A stretch of 64,000 nucleotides of DNA from Kordiimonas sp. SCSIO 12603. GTDB taxonomy: Bacteria; Pseudomonadota; Alphaproteobacteria; Sphingomonadales; Kordiimonadaceae. Positions 47,924 through 56,215 of this stretch are shown here, one piece after another. The position numbers and the translations under genes are program-made. The stretch spans positions 3,773,001 to 3,837,000 of the forward strand of contig NZ_CP073748.1 in NCBI RefSeq assembly GCF_024398035.1, given 5' to 3'. Under the pieces are notes generated by a model. It was not told where the DNA came from, did not search any database, and was given only the letters and a program-made list of their open reading frames with translations. Each line of letters starts with the position of its first letter. Positions within the stretch are counted from its first letter, which is position 1.

Positions 47924-48185
47924 ATGCTACATCCCTGCAGATAACGCCCCCCAGTTATACTTAGTGCTGTACCTTACTAGATAAGATAAACAAATGAGCC
48001 CTTGGCCAGTGCTCTGGTCTCAAAGGCCTACAAACGCTGCCAACAACGCACGTCAGATATAAATTGGGCTAATGAACACAGCCTCAGGCAATAAAAAAGC
48101 ACCAGCCTAAATAGGCTGATGCTTTTGAAACTCTTCTGTGCCGTCCCTAATCAGGAATATGGAGGCTGCAGTTAATAGTTTTAAA
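47924..48185. other. Non-coding gap between convergent genes
   Basis: Together with the flanking terminators, about 320 bases separate the two stop codons. Apart from the terminators I see no gene, repeat or RNA in it. Confidence 0.5.
48093..48127 (-). terminator. Terminator after the TonB-C-domain gene
   Basis: AAAAGCA.CAGCCT-aaat-AGGCTG.TGCTTTT, a stem with one mismatch, with 6 T following on the minus strand. About 60 bases after the stop codon of the gene ending at 48186. Confidence 0.75.
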
Positions 48186-48578
48186 TTATTGCAGACGCCA
48201 AGTAATCGGAAGAATAAACGTAAGATCGTTATCTCCAACGCTACCAGGAGGTGTTGGCAGAGGGCTCATTTTCTTAACCATGCGAGGAATCACTTTATCT
48301 AGAACGTTTTTACCGGTTGGTTCTACGACTTCATAGTTAGTGATTTCGCCTGAGCGATCAATAGTGATTCGTACTTTTGCTCGGCCTTCAATTTCACGCT
48401 GAATTGCGGAACGTGGATAAACGTGGCTTTTTGCCACTTTCTTAGCAATTGCTTTGGTCCAATCAGAGCGCTCATCCGCTTGAACTGGTGCAGCAATTAC
48501 GAAACTCGCTGCAATAAGTGTAGCTGCCGATAGTTTAGCAACCTTACCTAGACTCTGTTTTACAATACCCTTAGGCAT
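48186..48578 (-). CDS. Small secreted TonB C-terminal-domain protein
   Basis: A 130-residue protein with a signal peptide (about residues 1-33, ending PVQADE) followed directly by a TonB C-terminal domain (YPRSAIQREIEGRAKVRI, DRSGEITNYEVVEPTG, about 50-125). It lacks the membrane anchor with the ExbB-contact His and the Pro-rich span of a true TonB, so it is unlikely to transmit energy. I start at ATG 48578, which has GGAGG 7 bases upstream; an ATG four codons earlier precedes that site. Confidence 0.82.
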   Translation of the reverse strand: MPKGIVKQSLGKVAKLSAATLIAASFVIAAPVQADERSDWTKAIAKKVAKSHVYPRSAIQREIEGRAKVRITIDRSGEITNYEVVEPTGKNVLDKVIPRMVKKMSPLPTPPGSVGDNDLTFILPITWRLQ

Positions 48579-48590
48579 CAAATCCTCCAT

Positions 48591-49058
48591 TTCAGTACCC
48601 TTACACCCGCATTATATGGTGCCTTTGGTTAATATAAAGACACCGCGCGTGGTTAAGATGAAGTTAACTTAACAATTTTAGTTATGTTTTTACGAATGTT
48701 TAAATAAAATAGACGCTCGCATGAATACTTTTTCTCTAAAATAAATATAGAATCCTCTTTATCTTGACCATATGGTCAAATCACTTGATCAGTTATAGAT
48801 CGTATAAGGCTTTTATCTACGCACCAATAAGTAAAATATGAAGATAACTAACTACCATTAGATGTTTCCCCGTATCAATATTTATGCAACAGCATGCCAT
48901 TTATCTTCTATTCTAAATAGAGGGCTTCATTCATAATGGTTCTTCAAAAAACCTAAGGGGAGGTGAATATTAAATCTGCGATTTATTTCAACTAGCTTCA
49001 TATGATTCTCTTTTTCACAGCAGTTTCGGGAGAAAATACCTGCTTCATAATTTACCGC
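48591..49058. other. AT-rich non-coding gap upstream of tRNA-Ser
   Basis: No supported gene in about 470 bases. It contains a perfect 16-base palindrome at 48764-48779 and the promoter region of the TonB-C-domain gene. Confidence 0.55.
48764..48779. promoter_or_regulatory. Perfect 16-base palindrome, candidate operator
   Basis: TTGACCATATGGTCAA reads the same on both strands. It lies 185 bases upstream of the TonB-C-domain gene in otherwise AT-rich DNA. Size and symmetry fit a dimeric repressor such as TetR, GntR or MarR type. No regulator gene is adjacent. Confidence 0.45.
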
Positions 49059-49086
49059 TTGCCTTAACGTATGAGATGTCTATAGT
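49059..49086 (+). promoter_or_regulatory. Promoter of tRNA-Ser
   Basis: TTGCCT and TATAGT with a 16-base spacer, followed by GCGCGGCGC, a GC-rich discriminator typical of stable-RNA promoters. It lies 80 bases before the mature tRNA. Confidence 0.6.
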
Positions 49087-49166
49087 GCGCGGCGCTAAGT
49101 ACAAATGCTTGAAACACTTTGTGGGTACATCCCAAATAATTGTTTTTTCTAACAGCATTTCTTTGC

Positions 49167-49256
49167 GGAGTCGTGGCCGAGCGGTTTAAGGCGCACGCCT
49201 GGAAAGCGTGTTGGGTGGCAACGCCCTCAAGGGTTCGAATCCCTTCGACTCCGCCA
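49167..49256 (+). tRNA. tRNA-Ser (anticodon GGA)
   Basis: A complete 90-base tRNA with encoded CCA and the long variable arm expected for serine tRNAs. The acceptor stem GGAGTCG pairs with CGACTCC; the anticodon loop CTGGAAA gives GGA, reading UCC and UCU. The T loop is TTCGAAT. Confidence 0.97.
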
Positions 49257-49301
49257 TTTCTTTTACTTTTGAAAAGTAAAAACTTTCGATGCTTTCGTTC
49301 G

Positions 49302-49946
49302 TCACCTGAGCAAAATCTGTCTCATTCTTTCATCGACAATAAATTCATCTATTACTTCTTGAAGCTTATATTGTTGAACTTTTAGCCGTAAACCATATTG
49401 ATAATGTCTAAAAGCACCTTCAAGTTCACTCTGAATCAACAGTTTATCTTCTGGCATCAAAAACTCTTTAAATCGTAGCCCCCTGTAAAACCTTTGATAA
49501 GTGATATTTGGTTCGTAAGGTATATATTTGTATGATTGGCGCCATGAGTGCAAAATATCTGATACAGGTGCCGCAGTTCGTTCTTGCAGTTCACTCAATC
49601 GAAGCCATAGAAAGCCATCGTGTGGGTTTTCTTCTAAAAATGCTTTAAGTGTCTCGGCTGAAGAAAAAGCTTGAAACCGATGCGCATCAGATACAAGGGG
49701 CAATATCGTAAGATCTGTTTTTGCCTTCTCCAAATTTGCCCATTCTATCGCCTTCTCTCGACTTTCTATGAATACTTCTAATTCTTTAGCTGTAATATCT
49801 TCACTAGATAACCGATAATAAATATCGTTGCCAACAGCCATCCAGACGTGAGCCATAAAGTATGGAAATGAATAACTAGCTAAGGCAAATGCGGAGCCGA
49901 TTAACAAAACACCAAAAATATTTTTTTTTAGGCTGTTTCTGCGCAT
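49302..49946 (-). CDS. Membrane-anchored protein of the polysaccharide-export operon, function unknown
   Basis: A 214-residue protein with one N-terminal membrane helix (about residues 9-30) and a soluble, helix-rich domain with aromatic residues (SWRQSYKYIPYEP, about 140-152). No family recognised. It lies 13 bases after the tyrosine-kinase gene on the same strand, so it is probably the last gene of the operon. Confidence 0.7.
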   Translation of the reverse strand: MRRNSLKKNIFGVLLIGSAFALASYSFPYFMAHVWMAVGNDIYYRLSSEDITAKELEVFIESREKAIEWANLEKAKTDLTILPLVSDAHRFQAFSSAETLKAFLEENPHDGFLWLRLSELQERTAAPVSDILHSWRQSYKYIPYEPNITYQRFYRGLRFKEFLMPEDKLLIQSELEGAFRHYQYGLRLKVQQYKLQEVIDEFIVDERMRQILLR

Positions 49947-49959
49947 TTACACCGCCAAA

Positions 49960-52236
49960 TCAATTGGTGTAATATCCACTCTTGGTACCATAATAATATC
50001 CTTGGTCTCCATACCCATACCCCTGGTGACGTTTTACATTCACCTGCGTGAGGATGGCACCAGCCACTGGCACATTTAGCTGCTGAAGCTGTTTATATGC
50101 CGATTTAACAATACCTTTTTCAGTTTTTTCCCACTGAATAACAAACGATATCGCATCCAGATATTTAGAAGCTACAATCACGTCAGACACAGCCATTACT
50201 GGTGGCGTATCTACAATAACCATATCATACTGCTCTCTTGCCTCACGAAGGAAAAGCTCAAAAGATTTCGAGGCAAATAAACTTTGAGGATCGTCCTCCT
50301 TGTTAGCATATAGGATATGCACTCCTGAATTTGGATCTTCAAAGATATCTTTTTTCGCGGTCCCTTCATCATTTTGAACAAACACCTCATTCAAACTGAT
50401 ATATTGCTCTGGAATCTCAATTCGACGTTTTAGAACCGGACGGCGCATATCCGCTTCAACCACCAGCACCTTTAAGCCTGATTTCCCAAGGATATGAGCA
50501 AAACATAACGCTACCGTGGACTTACCTTCTCCTGGAATAGATGAAGTAATCCCCAGAACCCTTGGAGTGACGCCCGAGGCACCACCACTAAACATAAGGG
50601 AGGCATGAATGTTACGGTGCGCTTCAGCGAAAGAACTTGTTGGCTTAGATAATAAGTACTCCTCTGGGCGCTGAAGTTTCAGATTACCCTTATTAAGAAG
50701 AGGGACCATTCCCAAACCTTTAATACCAATATCCTGTTTTAAAATATCAAAATTACGGTATCCGTTATCCAAAGCTTCAAGCAAGAAAGCTGCGCCAATT
50801 CCTAACCCAACTCCAGCAAACCCAGCCAATCCAAGAATTAACATAGTTTTAGGAAATGACTTTTCTGTCGGGACATCTGCAACTGATATAATACGAGCAT
50901 CAGCTTGTTGAAGCCCATCCTGGCTCGATGTCTCCTTAAAACGTGTCAAAAACGTTTCTAAAAGAACCCTGTTCGCCTCAGCTTCTCGCTCAAGTTCCCG
51001 CAACTGAACCTGTGCACGGTTCACCTGGATACTCTGAGTAGAAAGCTCGCCAAGGTTCTTTTCTAACGTTTCTACTCTGATAGCTGCAATCTCGGCTTCA
51101 TTACTAATGCTGTTAATGATTTTTTGAGTTTCAGCTTCAATCTTTTGATTAATATCTAAAACCTCTGCCTCAACATTTTTCATGCGAGGATGCTTAGGGC
51201 CATACCGGGTACCCAACTCCGCACGACGCCTTAAAACCTCAGCTTCCTGTTCGCGCAGTCGGCTAATCAAGTTAGACTGAATAACTTCTGCTAACCCACT
51301 TGTTGAAACATCCTGACCACTAGCGATGGTCTGCCGGATTTGTTCTTGCCTTGCTTCTGCTCGAGCCAAATCTGTTTTTGCTTCGATCAATTGACTGTTA
51401 ATTTGTGCCAACTGTTGTTCATTCACAAGACCAGCTGCACCTGTTTGAACAAGATGATTACTTTCTTTAAAGCTTTGAACTTTACGTTCAGATTCCCGAA
51501 CATTTTGCCTCAGGTCAAAAACTCTTGAATTTAGCCATTCGTTGGCTCTTTGTGTAGCTTCGAACTTCACTTCCAACTGATCATCTAAATATAGGTCAGC
51601 CAATGTATTGGTAAGTAGAGCAGCTTTCTTTGGGCTTTCAGATTCAAAAGATAAGGTAATACTATATGATAATCTTGAGTTGCTAACCGATAGCTTCTTC
51701 AGAACTGCATCGATGACATCTGTACGTGTAGCGGCAGCAACCTCTTCAGCGGTACGGTTATCCTCACTTCTCCCTAGAATTGCGTTCGACCAACTTTCAG
51801 GCAAATAATTCAAAGGATTAAGAAGTGACAGCAATCCGCCAGCAGGCTGCAAGTTTTTATTGAATTCACTATCTTTAGTTAAATTTAGCTTATCAACTAA
51901 CTTGCCCGCCAGTCGGCGTGATTTAAGAACATCTATTTCCGTCTTAATAGCAGCAACATCTGTCCCTACGCCAGACATTACGGCTTCCAAATCCACAACG
52001 CTACTTTGCCGGGATTCAATGGCAAGAAGACTACTAGCTGTATACTTAGGTGTTAACTGAACCAAAATAATTAAAGCGATGGCCAACATGAAAGCAGCGG
52101 TGTTAACAATCACCCATTTCCTACGCCACAACGTCATAAGTAGTGCACGAATATCAATCATATCTTCATCTGGCTGTAATTGCGCAGATGACTGATATTC
52201 CGGAGTGACACCCTGTTTCAGGTTGTTATCATACAT
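49960..52236 (-). CDS. Polysaccharide co-polymerase/tyrosine autokinase (Wzc/ExoP type)
   Basis: A 758-residue inner-membrane protein that controls chain length and export of an exopolysaccharide. Two membrane helices (about residues 41-60 and 450-475) flank a periplasmic Wzz domain with coiled coils. The cytoplasmic BY-kinase has Walker A SSIPGEGKST (about 572-581), Walker A' EADMRRP and Walker B MVIVDTPPV, and a Tyr cluster at the C-terminus (YGYGDQGYYYGTKSGYY). It lies 17 bases after the Wza-like gene. Confidence 0.93.
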   Translation of the reverse strand: MYDNNLKQGVTPEYQSSAQLQPDEDMIDIRALLMTLWRRKWVIVNTAAFMLAIALIILVQLTPKYTASSLLAIESRQSSVVDLEAVMSGVGTDVAAIKTEIDVLKSRRLAGKLVDKLNLTKDSEFNKNLQPAGGLLSLLNPLNYLPESWSNAILGRSEDNRTAEEVAAATRTDVIDAVLKKLSVSNSRLSYSITLSFESESPKKAALLTNTLADLYLDDQLEVKFEATQRANEWLNSRVFDLRQNVRESERKVQSFKESNHLVQTGAAGLVNEQQLAQINSQLIEAKTDLARAEARQEQIRQTIASGQDVSTSGLAEVIQSNLISRLREQEAEVLRRRAELGTRYGPKHPRMKNVEAEVLDINQKIEAETQKIINSISNEAEIAAIRVETLEKNLGELSTQSIQVNRAQVQLRELEREAEANRVLLETFLTRFKETSSQDGLQQADARIISVADVPTEKSFPKTMLILGLAGFAGVGLGIGAAFLLEALDNGYRNFDILKQDIGIKGLGMVPLLNKGNLKLQRPEEYLLSKPTSSFAEAHRNIHASLMFSGGASGVTPRVLGITSSIPGEGKSTVALCFAHILGKSGLKVLVVEADMRRPVLKRRIEIPEQYISLNEVFVQNDEGTAKKDIFEDPNSGVHILYANKEDDPQSLFASKSFELFLREAREQYDMVIVDTPPVMAVSDVIVASKYLDAISFVIQWEKTEKGIVKSAYKQLQQLNVPVAGAILTQVNVKRHQGYGYGDQGYYYGTKSGYYTN

Positions 52237-52253
52237 GAACTATATCCAAATAT

Positions 52254-52793
52254 TTAAAAGAATCGTTCAGCAATACGGATAATATCGCCAGGTAAAACTT
52301 GAGCAGTGATATCAACGGTTATTTTCTCTTCTCTACCACCAACCTTACGAGTAATCTCAAATTTCTTTTTATTTGCACGGTATGTAAAACCAGAAGCCAA
52401 CGCGACCGCATTCAAAACAGTCATGTCATTCACATAAGGATAGCTTCCAGGCTTATCAACTTCGCCCAAAATATAGAATGGCCTATAATTAAGCACTTCA
52501 ATGCTGACACGCGGAGAGATTAAATATCCATCCGCCAATAAATCAGTTATAAGTTTTTCTGCTGTTTTTAAGTTTTTTCCACCTACCGCAACTGAGCCAA
52601 TAAGCGGCATAGAAACACTACCTGATCCATCGATCTCAAATTCACCCGACAGATCTTCCTCTCCATACACAGTTATTTTGATTTCATCGCCCGATCCTAA
52701 TTGATAGCGCAATGAAGGGGTATCTTCTTGTGCAAAAACAGCGACCGAAAATACGATCGCTGTCAGCATTGATACAATAACTTGTCTAATCAT
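52254..52793 (-). CDS. Polysaccharide export protein (Wza-like)
   Basis: A 179-residue periplasmic export protein with a signal peptide (about residues 1-21). The Poly_export domain shows YQLGSGDEIKITVYGEEDLS (about 30-49) and a SLBB-type segment (YILGEVDKPGSYPYV, about 105-119). It lacks the lipobox and C-terminal helix of full Wza, so it is the short form paired with a separate barrel. Probably works with the flanking barrel and kinase proteins. Confidence 0.92.
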   Translation of the reverse strand: MIRQVIVSMLTAIVFSVAVFAQEDTPSLRYQLGSGDEIKITVYGEEDLSGEFEIDGSGSVSMPLIGSVAVGGKNLKTAEKLITDLLADGYLISPRVSIEVLNYRPFYILGEVDKPGSYPYVNDMTVLNAVALASGFTYRANKKKFEITRKVGGREEKITVDITAQVLPGDIIRIAERFF

Positions 52794-52797
52794 AGCT

Positions 52798-52847
52798 GCA
52801 AACGTTCCAATGTTAATATACTCAATTCAACTTAACATGTCGTTTGC
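52798..52847 (-). promoter_or_regulatory. Long two-part hairpin in front of the Wza-like gene
   Basis: GCAAACG pairs with CGTTTGC and, inside, ATGTTAA pairs with TTAACAT, with a short unequal internal loop and a 15-base apical loop. It fills most of the 61-base gap between the barrel gene and the Wza-like gene. It could shape mRNA stability or expression ratio, or be a weak terminator. Confidence 0.4.
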
Positions 52848-52854
52848 GGTTTGA

Positions 52855-54132
52855 CTACCATGCAGCAGTTACACCAACCATAAATACATGGCGATCATAA
52901 TCTTGTTGAGCAGCATTTGTGCTACGTTTTTCAAAATTATAAGATGCTTTCATAGAGAATAGACGGTTCATAAGATATTTTGCTTCAGCGCCTACAAGAT
53001 AAACATCATCTTCACGGCTGATACCTATATAATCTTGTCTTGTGTATGATAGATCAGCGCCTAATAACACATTACGCTGCAACTCATGTTCAGCACGAAG
53101 AGTAAACGCTGTATCAAGCGTACCAGAAGCAAAACTAGCATTCTGACCAATAGTTGTCTCATTCACATCGCGGTTTACACCAAGCTTCACAGATGTCAAA
53201 CCAGTGGCAGCCCACAGCACAGATGCACCAAAAATAGCTTCAGAGGAATCTGTCAGGGATGCCGAGTCAAAATCACGCTTCTGATAACCAACGTAAAACT
53301 CACCTTCAGACTTGCCGCCAAGGTTAAAGGCAGCACCACCAACAACAGACCAACCGTCTGAATCACGAAGCGGTCCACCATCTTCACGGCTATCATCATA
53401 GCTAACATCAAGGACAGACAATTTCACGAAGGCTTCATAGTCTTCATTCAGATCATAGCCAAAACGGACAGTACCTTCTGATCTGTCACGATCACGATCA
53501 TCGTTATTGAATATACCACCACCAACAAGGCCAGTATCGTCAAAATCAAAGTTCTGGTAGCTACCGGTAACAGCAAAGGAAACAAGGCCTTCATCACGCG
53601 TATAACCTACATCCGCAGAGAAAATAGAGAATGTTGTCGGACGATCTTGCTGACCATTAGAATCTGGCGCACCACGGTCTTCGTGAAGGTCTGAATACCC
53701 AACATTGAACGTAATATTAGAACCGCGTGTAATATCAATACGGCTCTGCGCATTTAAACGGATATCTTCAAAGTCTTCCGTACTGTTATCAGCATAGCGA
53801 GCAATATCAGCATCCGCAGTAAGGCTAAAGAAACCACGGTTCCAATCCGAAACCAAAGAAAGAGAAGGTTTAATTACGGCGATGAAATCATCGGTAGTGT
53901 CAACACTATCATTATCTTGAGCAAAAATATTGCTGTTGAATTTACCTTCTGCGCCAATGCTTGGGGAGAAAATAAAGCTGCCAGTACGAATACCCAGAGA
54001 TTGATAATCCGGACGATAACGTTCAAAAACAGACTGTACCTGCTCATCACTTTGCTGAGCAAAAGCTGTTGTTGCGATAGCGGTGCTACCGAGAAGAGCA
54101 GTCGCCGCAAGTTTCAAAACCGTAGTTTTCAT
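52855..54132 (-). CDS. Outer-membrane beta-barrel protein of the exopolysaccharide operon
   Basis: A 425-residue protein with a signal peptide (about residues 1-25, ending AFAQQ), a long series of amphipathic strands with many Asp-rich turns (GGGIFNNDDRDRDR region), and an aromatic end (VGVTAAW). This fits the BBP2-type barrels found in exopolysaccharide export clusters. It may form the outer-membrane pore with the short Wza-like protein. First gene of the operon. Confidence 0.85.
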   Translation of the reverse strand: MKTTVLKLAATALLGSTAIATTAFAQQSDEQVQSVFERYRPDYQSLGIRTGSFIFSPSIGAEGKFNSNIFAQDNDSVDTTDDFIAVIKPSLSLVSDWNRGFFSLTADADIARYADNSTEDFEDIRLNAQSRIDITRGSNITFNVGYSDLHEDRGAPDSNGQQDRPTTFSIFSADVGYTRDEGLVSFAVTGSYQNFDFDDTGLVGGGIFNNDDRDRDRSEGTVRFGYDLNEDYEAFVKLSVLDVSYDDSREDGGPLRDSDGWSVVGGAAFNLGGKSEGEFYVGYQKRDFDSASLTDSSEAIFGASVLWAATGLTSVKLGVNRDVNETTIGQNASFASGTLDTAFTLRAEHELQRNVLLGADLSYTRQDYIGISREDDVYLVGAEAKYLMNRLFSMKASYNFEKRSTNAAQQDYDRHVFMVGVTAAW

Positions 54133-54304
54133 TTCATTAACCCCAATTGGTTAGGACAGCCGAAGCCATCAAATCTTCTAAAACAGAATCACATAAATGC
54201 TAAAATGACATAAAATCTAGCAAAGGCATACTACAATAAACACAAATAGTCTATGGATATCAAAAAAATAGCCGCTGTTGCTAGCAAAACACATTCGCCT
54301 AAGA

Positions 54305-55069
54305 TTAAGTCGCCAAAAATCTCACTTCATCTTTGCTGAACACGCCCGCTGTTAACATACCAGTTGCGAAAGCACCAGTATCAATTGCAATTCTATTAGG
54401 CAGATTTTCCGCAGAACGTACAACTGAATGTCCATGCACAATCTTCACACCGTACTGACACCGCGCTTCTGTAAATTCTTGCCTGATTGAAAGCTTATCT
54501 TCTCGCAACTGAGCATCAAGCACCACCCCCGGACGCACGCCGGCATGCACGAAATAATAGTCACCAATGCGGTAGTGTTCTTTCAAATCACGAAGAAATT
54601 CTACATGCCCCCGAGGCATAACATCACCAAGCTGGTTACTAGCATTCACTAAATCATTCGTTTCAGGCGCATCGGGGAGATAAACCCCATAACTGGCAAG
54701 CGCAGCCACACCGCCAACCTGCAACCAAATATCAGCACTAAGCGGATCATCAAGAAATTGAAGGAGCATATCTTCGTGGTTCCCCGCAAGACAAACCACA
54801 TTTTCCATTTCCCGCTGCAACCGCACCAGGATATCAATCACTTCTTTTGAATGAAACCCACGGTCAATATAGTCACCGAGAAAAACAAGGGATACTTTAG
54901 AGTTTATTGCCTGAGCTTCGATATCAGCGAAGATTTTTTTGAGCAGTTTTTCGAGCAGGTCTGCTCGACCGTGAATATCACCAACCGCATAAACCAGCTC
55001 ACCATCCGGCACCCGAAACACTTCTTCGTCCACATGCTTTTTACCAAAGATATTCGAAAACAAACCCAT
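54305..55069 (-). CDS. Metallophosphoesterase, PP2A/ApaH-like protein phosphatase
   Basis: A 254-residue calcineurin-type phosphatase. The metal motifs appear in order: GDIHGR (about residue 32), GDYIDRG (about 66), GNHED (about 97), and later VHAG and HGHS. It resembles bacterial serine/threonine phosphatases of the PrpA/ApaH-like group. It lies 172 bases upstream of the exopolysaccharide operon; a link is possible but not shown. A GGTGGA site precedes the ATG. Confidence 0.9.
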   Translation of the reverse strand: MGLFSNIFGKKHVDEEVFRVPDGELVYAVGDIHGRADLLEKLLKKIFADIEAQAINSKVSLVFLGDYIDRGFHSKEVIDILVRLQREMENVVCLAGNHEDMLLQFLDDPLSADIWLQVGGVAALASYGVYLPDAPETNDLVNASNQLGDVMPRGHVEFLRDLKEHYRIGDYYFVHAGVRPGVVLDAQLREDKLSIRQEFTEARCQYGVKIVHGHSVVRSAENLPNRIAIDTGAFATGMLTAGVFSKDEVRFLAT

Positions 55070-55091
55070 CTAATCCACCAAACTCACAAAC

Positions 55092-55119
55092 AAAAAAGGC
55101 GAGGATATCCTCGCCTTTT
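55092..55119 (-). terminator. Terminator after the Ala-rich secreted protein gene
   Basis: GGCGAGGATATCCTCGCC is a perfect 18-base palindrome, with 6 T following on the minus strand. It is 25 bases after the stop codon at 55144 and may work in both directions. Confidence 0.8.
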
Positions 55120-55143
55120 CCAGAAACCATGTAAACTACTGTA

Positions 55144-55665
55144 TTAGGTGCCGCTACCAGTCTGAGACTGTGAAGGCTCAATCGTAATAGTGCGAATTGT
55201 CGGAATTGTTGGAATCACAACAGTAAGCGGCGTTGTTGGTGTTGTACCAGTACGGCCAACGTTCGTAGTATAAGAGCTACGAACTGTCGCTGGAGCAGAG
55301 GCAACCGCTGTCTGAACAGAAGCAGCAGCACCTGGATTTGTTGTTTGAAGCGTAGTCGCCGCTTGCGCAAGACCCGCACCAACAGCAGCTTGAACAGTAC
55401 TTGATGCATTAGAAACAGAAACTGTTACAAGTGAAGCAGCAGCACCCGGATTAGATGAGCTCGCAACAATCGCTGCGATCTGCGCTTGAATTTGTGCCGC
55501 TGTCAGGTTCGGGTTATTCAGAACCGCATTAATTGCAGCCTGAATAGAGGCTTGTTCGTTTTGGCTCAGCGCAGGTGCTGGCGGCTGAACAGCCTCAGAA
55601 GCCGTTGAAATCACAGGCGCAGCAAGCCCCATTGTTAATACCGCTGCAATCACTGCCTTACGCAT
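55144..55665 (-). CDS. Ala/Thr/Ser-rich secreted protein of unknown function
   Basis: A 173-residue protein with a signal peptide (about residues 1-22) followed by low-complexity Ala, Thr and Ser sequence. A recurring unit xNPGAAASxVxTxV is visible twice (about residues 73-82 and 113-122), and the C-terminus is Thr/Pro rich. I start at ATG 55665 with CGGAG 7 bases upstream. It may be an envelope or matrix protein; no family recognised. Confidence 0.7.
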   Translation of the reverse strand: MRKAVIAAVLTMGLAAPVISTASEAVQPPAPALSQNEQASIQAAINAVLNNPNLTAAQIQAQIAAIVASSSNPGAAASLVTVSVSNASSTVQAAVGAGLAQAATTLQTTNPGAAASVQTAVASAPATVRSSYTTNVGRTGTTPTTPLTVVIPTIPTIRTITIEPSQSQTGSGT

Positions 55666-55825
55666 AATAATGCTCCGTTTCATACGAATTTTGCATTGCC
55701 GATAGAATCGACATAAGAATAATTGGAATTAATTTCTCATAAATAGGTGCTTAAGTCAAAACAAAATAAGGATTTTATACACAATATGCAATCAGAACCA
55801 CATATTGTGCCCGAAAAGATACAAC

Positions 55826-56206
55826 CTAACTATGTACAGGCCATTTAGCAGTTATTTCCAGAAATTCAAAGAATTCCATACCCGTTTTTTCTGCCCAGTC
55901 TTCTTCAGGCCCGGCCCAACCAAATTCTTTCCATTTAATTTTGCCTGCTTTTGAAAAGACTACACCCTCTTCTTCAAGCCGCTGACGTTGGCGGTCAGCC
56001 CCCTCTCGCTCACTGATTTTTCCAGCGGAATTAATAACTCTGTGCCACGGCACATCCTGCGCCCCAACACCAGCCATCGCAAACCCCACAATGCGCGGGG
56101 TCGCACCAGTGATGAGGCTAGCTATCATACCGTAGCTAGCCACTCTCCCCTCAGGGATTAACTTCACCAATTCATAAATCTGGGGAAAGCTGGAGTATTG
56201 TCGCAC
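55826..56206 (-). CDS. Alkyltransferase-like protein (ATL), inactive MGMT homologue
   Basis: A 126-residue protein of the O6-methylguanine-DNA methyltransferase fold. The active-site motif is VPWHRV (about residues 53-58) where true methyltransferases have PCHRV, so the acceptor Cys is replaced by Trp, as in ATL proteins. These bind alkylated guanine in DNA and direct nucleotide excision repair. It starts with GTG and lies 9 bases after the acetyl-CoA synthetase gene on the same strand. Confidence 0.92.
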   Translation of the reverse strand: MRQYSSFPQIYELVKLIPEGRVASYGMIASLITGATPRIVGFAMAGVGAQDVPWHRVINSAGKISEREGADRQRQRLEEEGVVFSKAGKIKWKEFGWAGPEEDWAEKTGMEFFEFLEITAKWPVHS

Positions 56207-56215
56207 AGCTAACCC

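Noticed and set aside
49167-49256. tRNA-Ser considered as an integration site for a genomic island
   Set aside because: No integrase, no direct repeat of the tRNA end found, and flanking genes look native.
49140-49385. 81-codon plus-strand open frame containing VVAERFKAHAWKACW
   Set aside because: It is a translation of tRNA-Ser and its flanks; the same artefact type.
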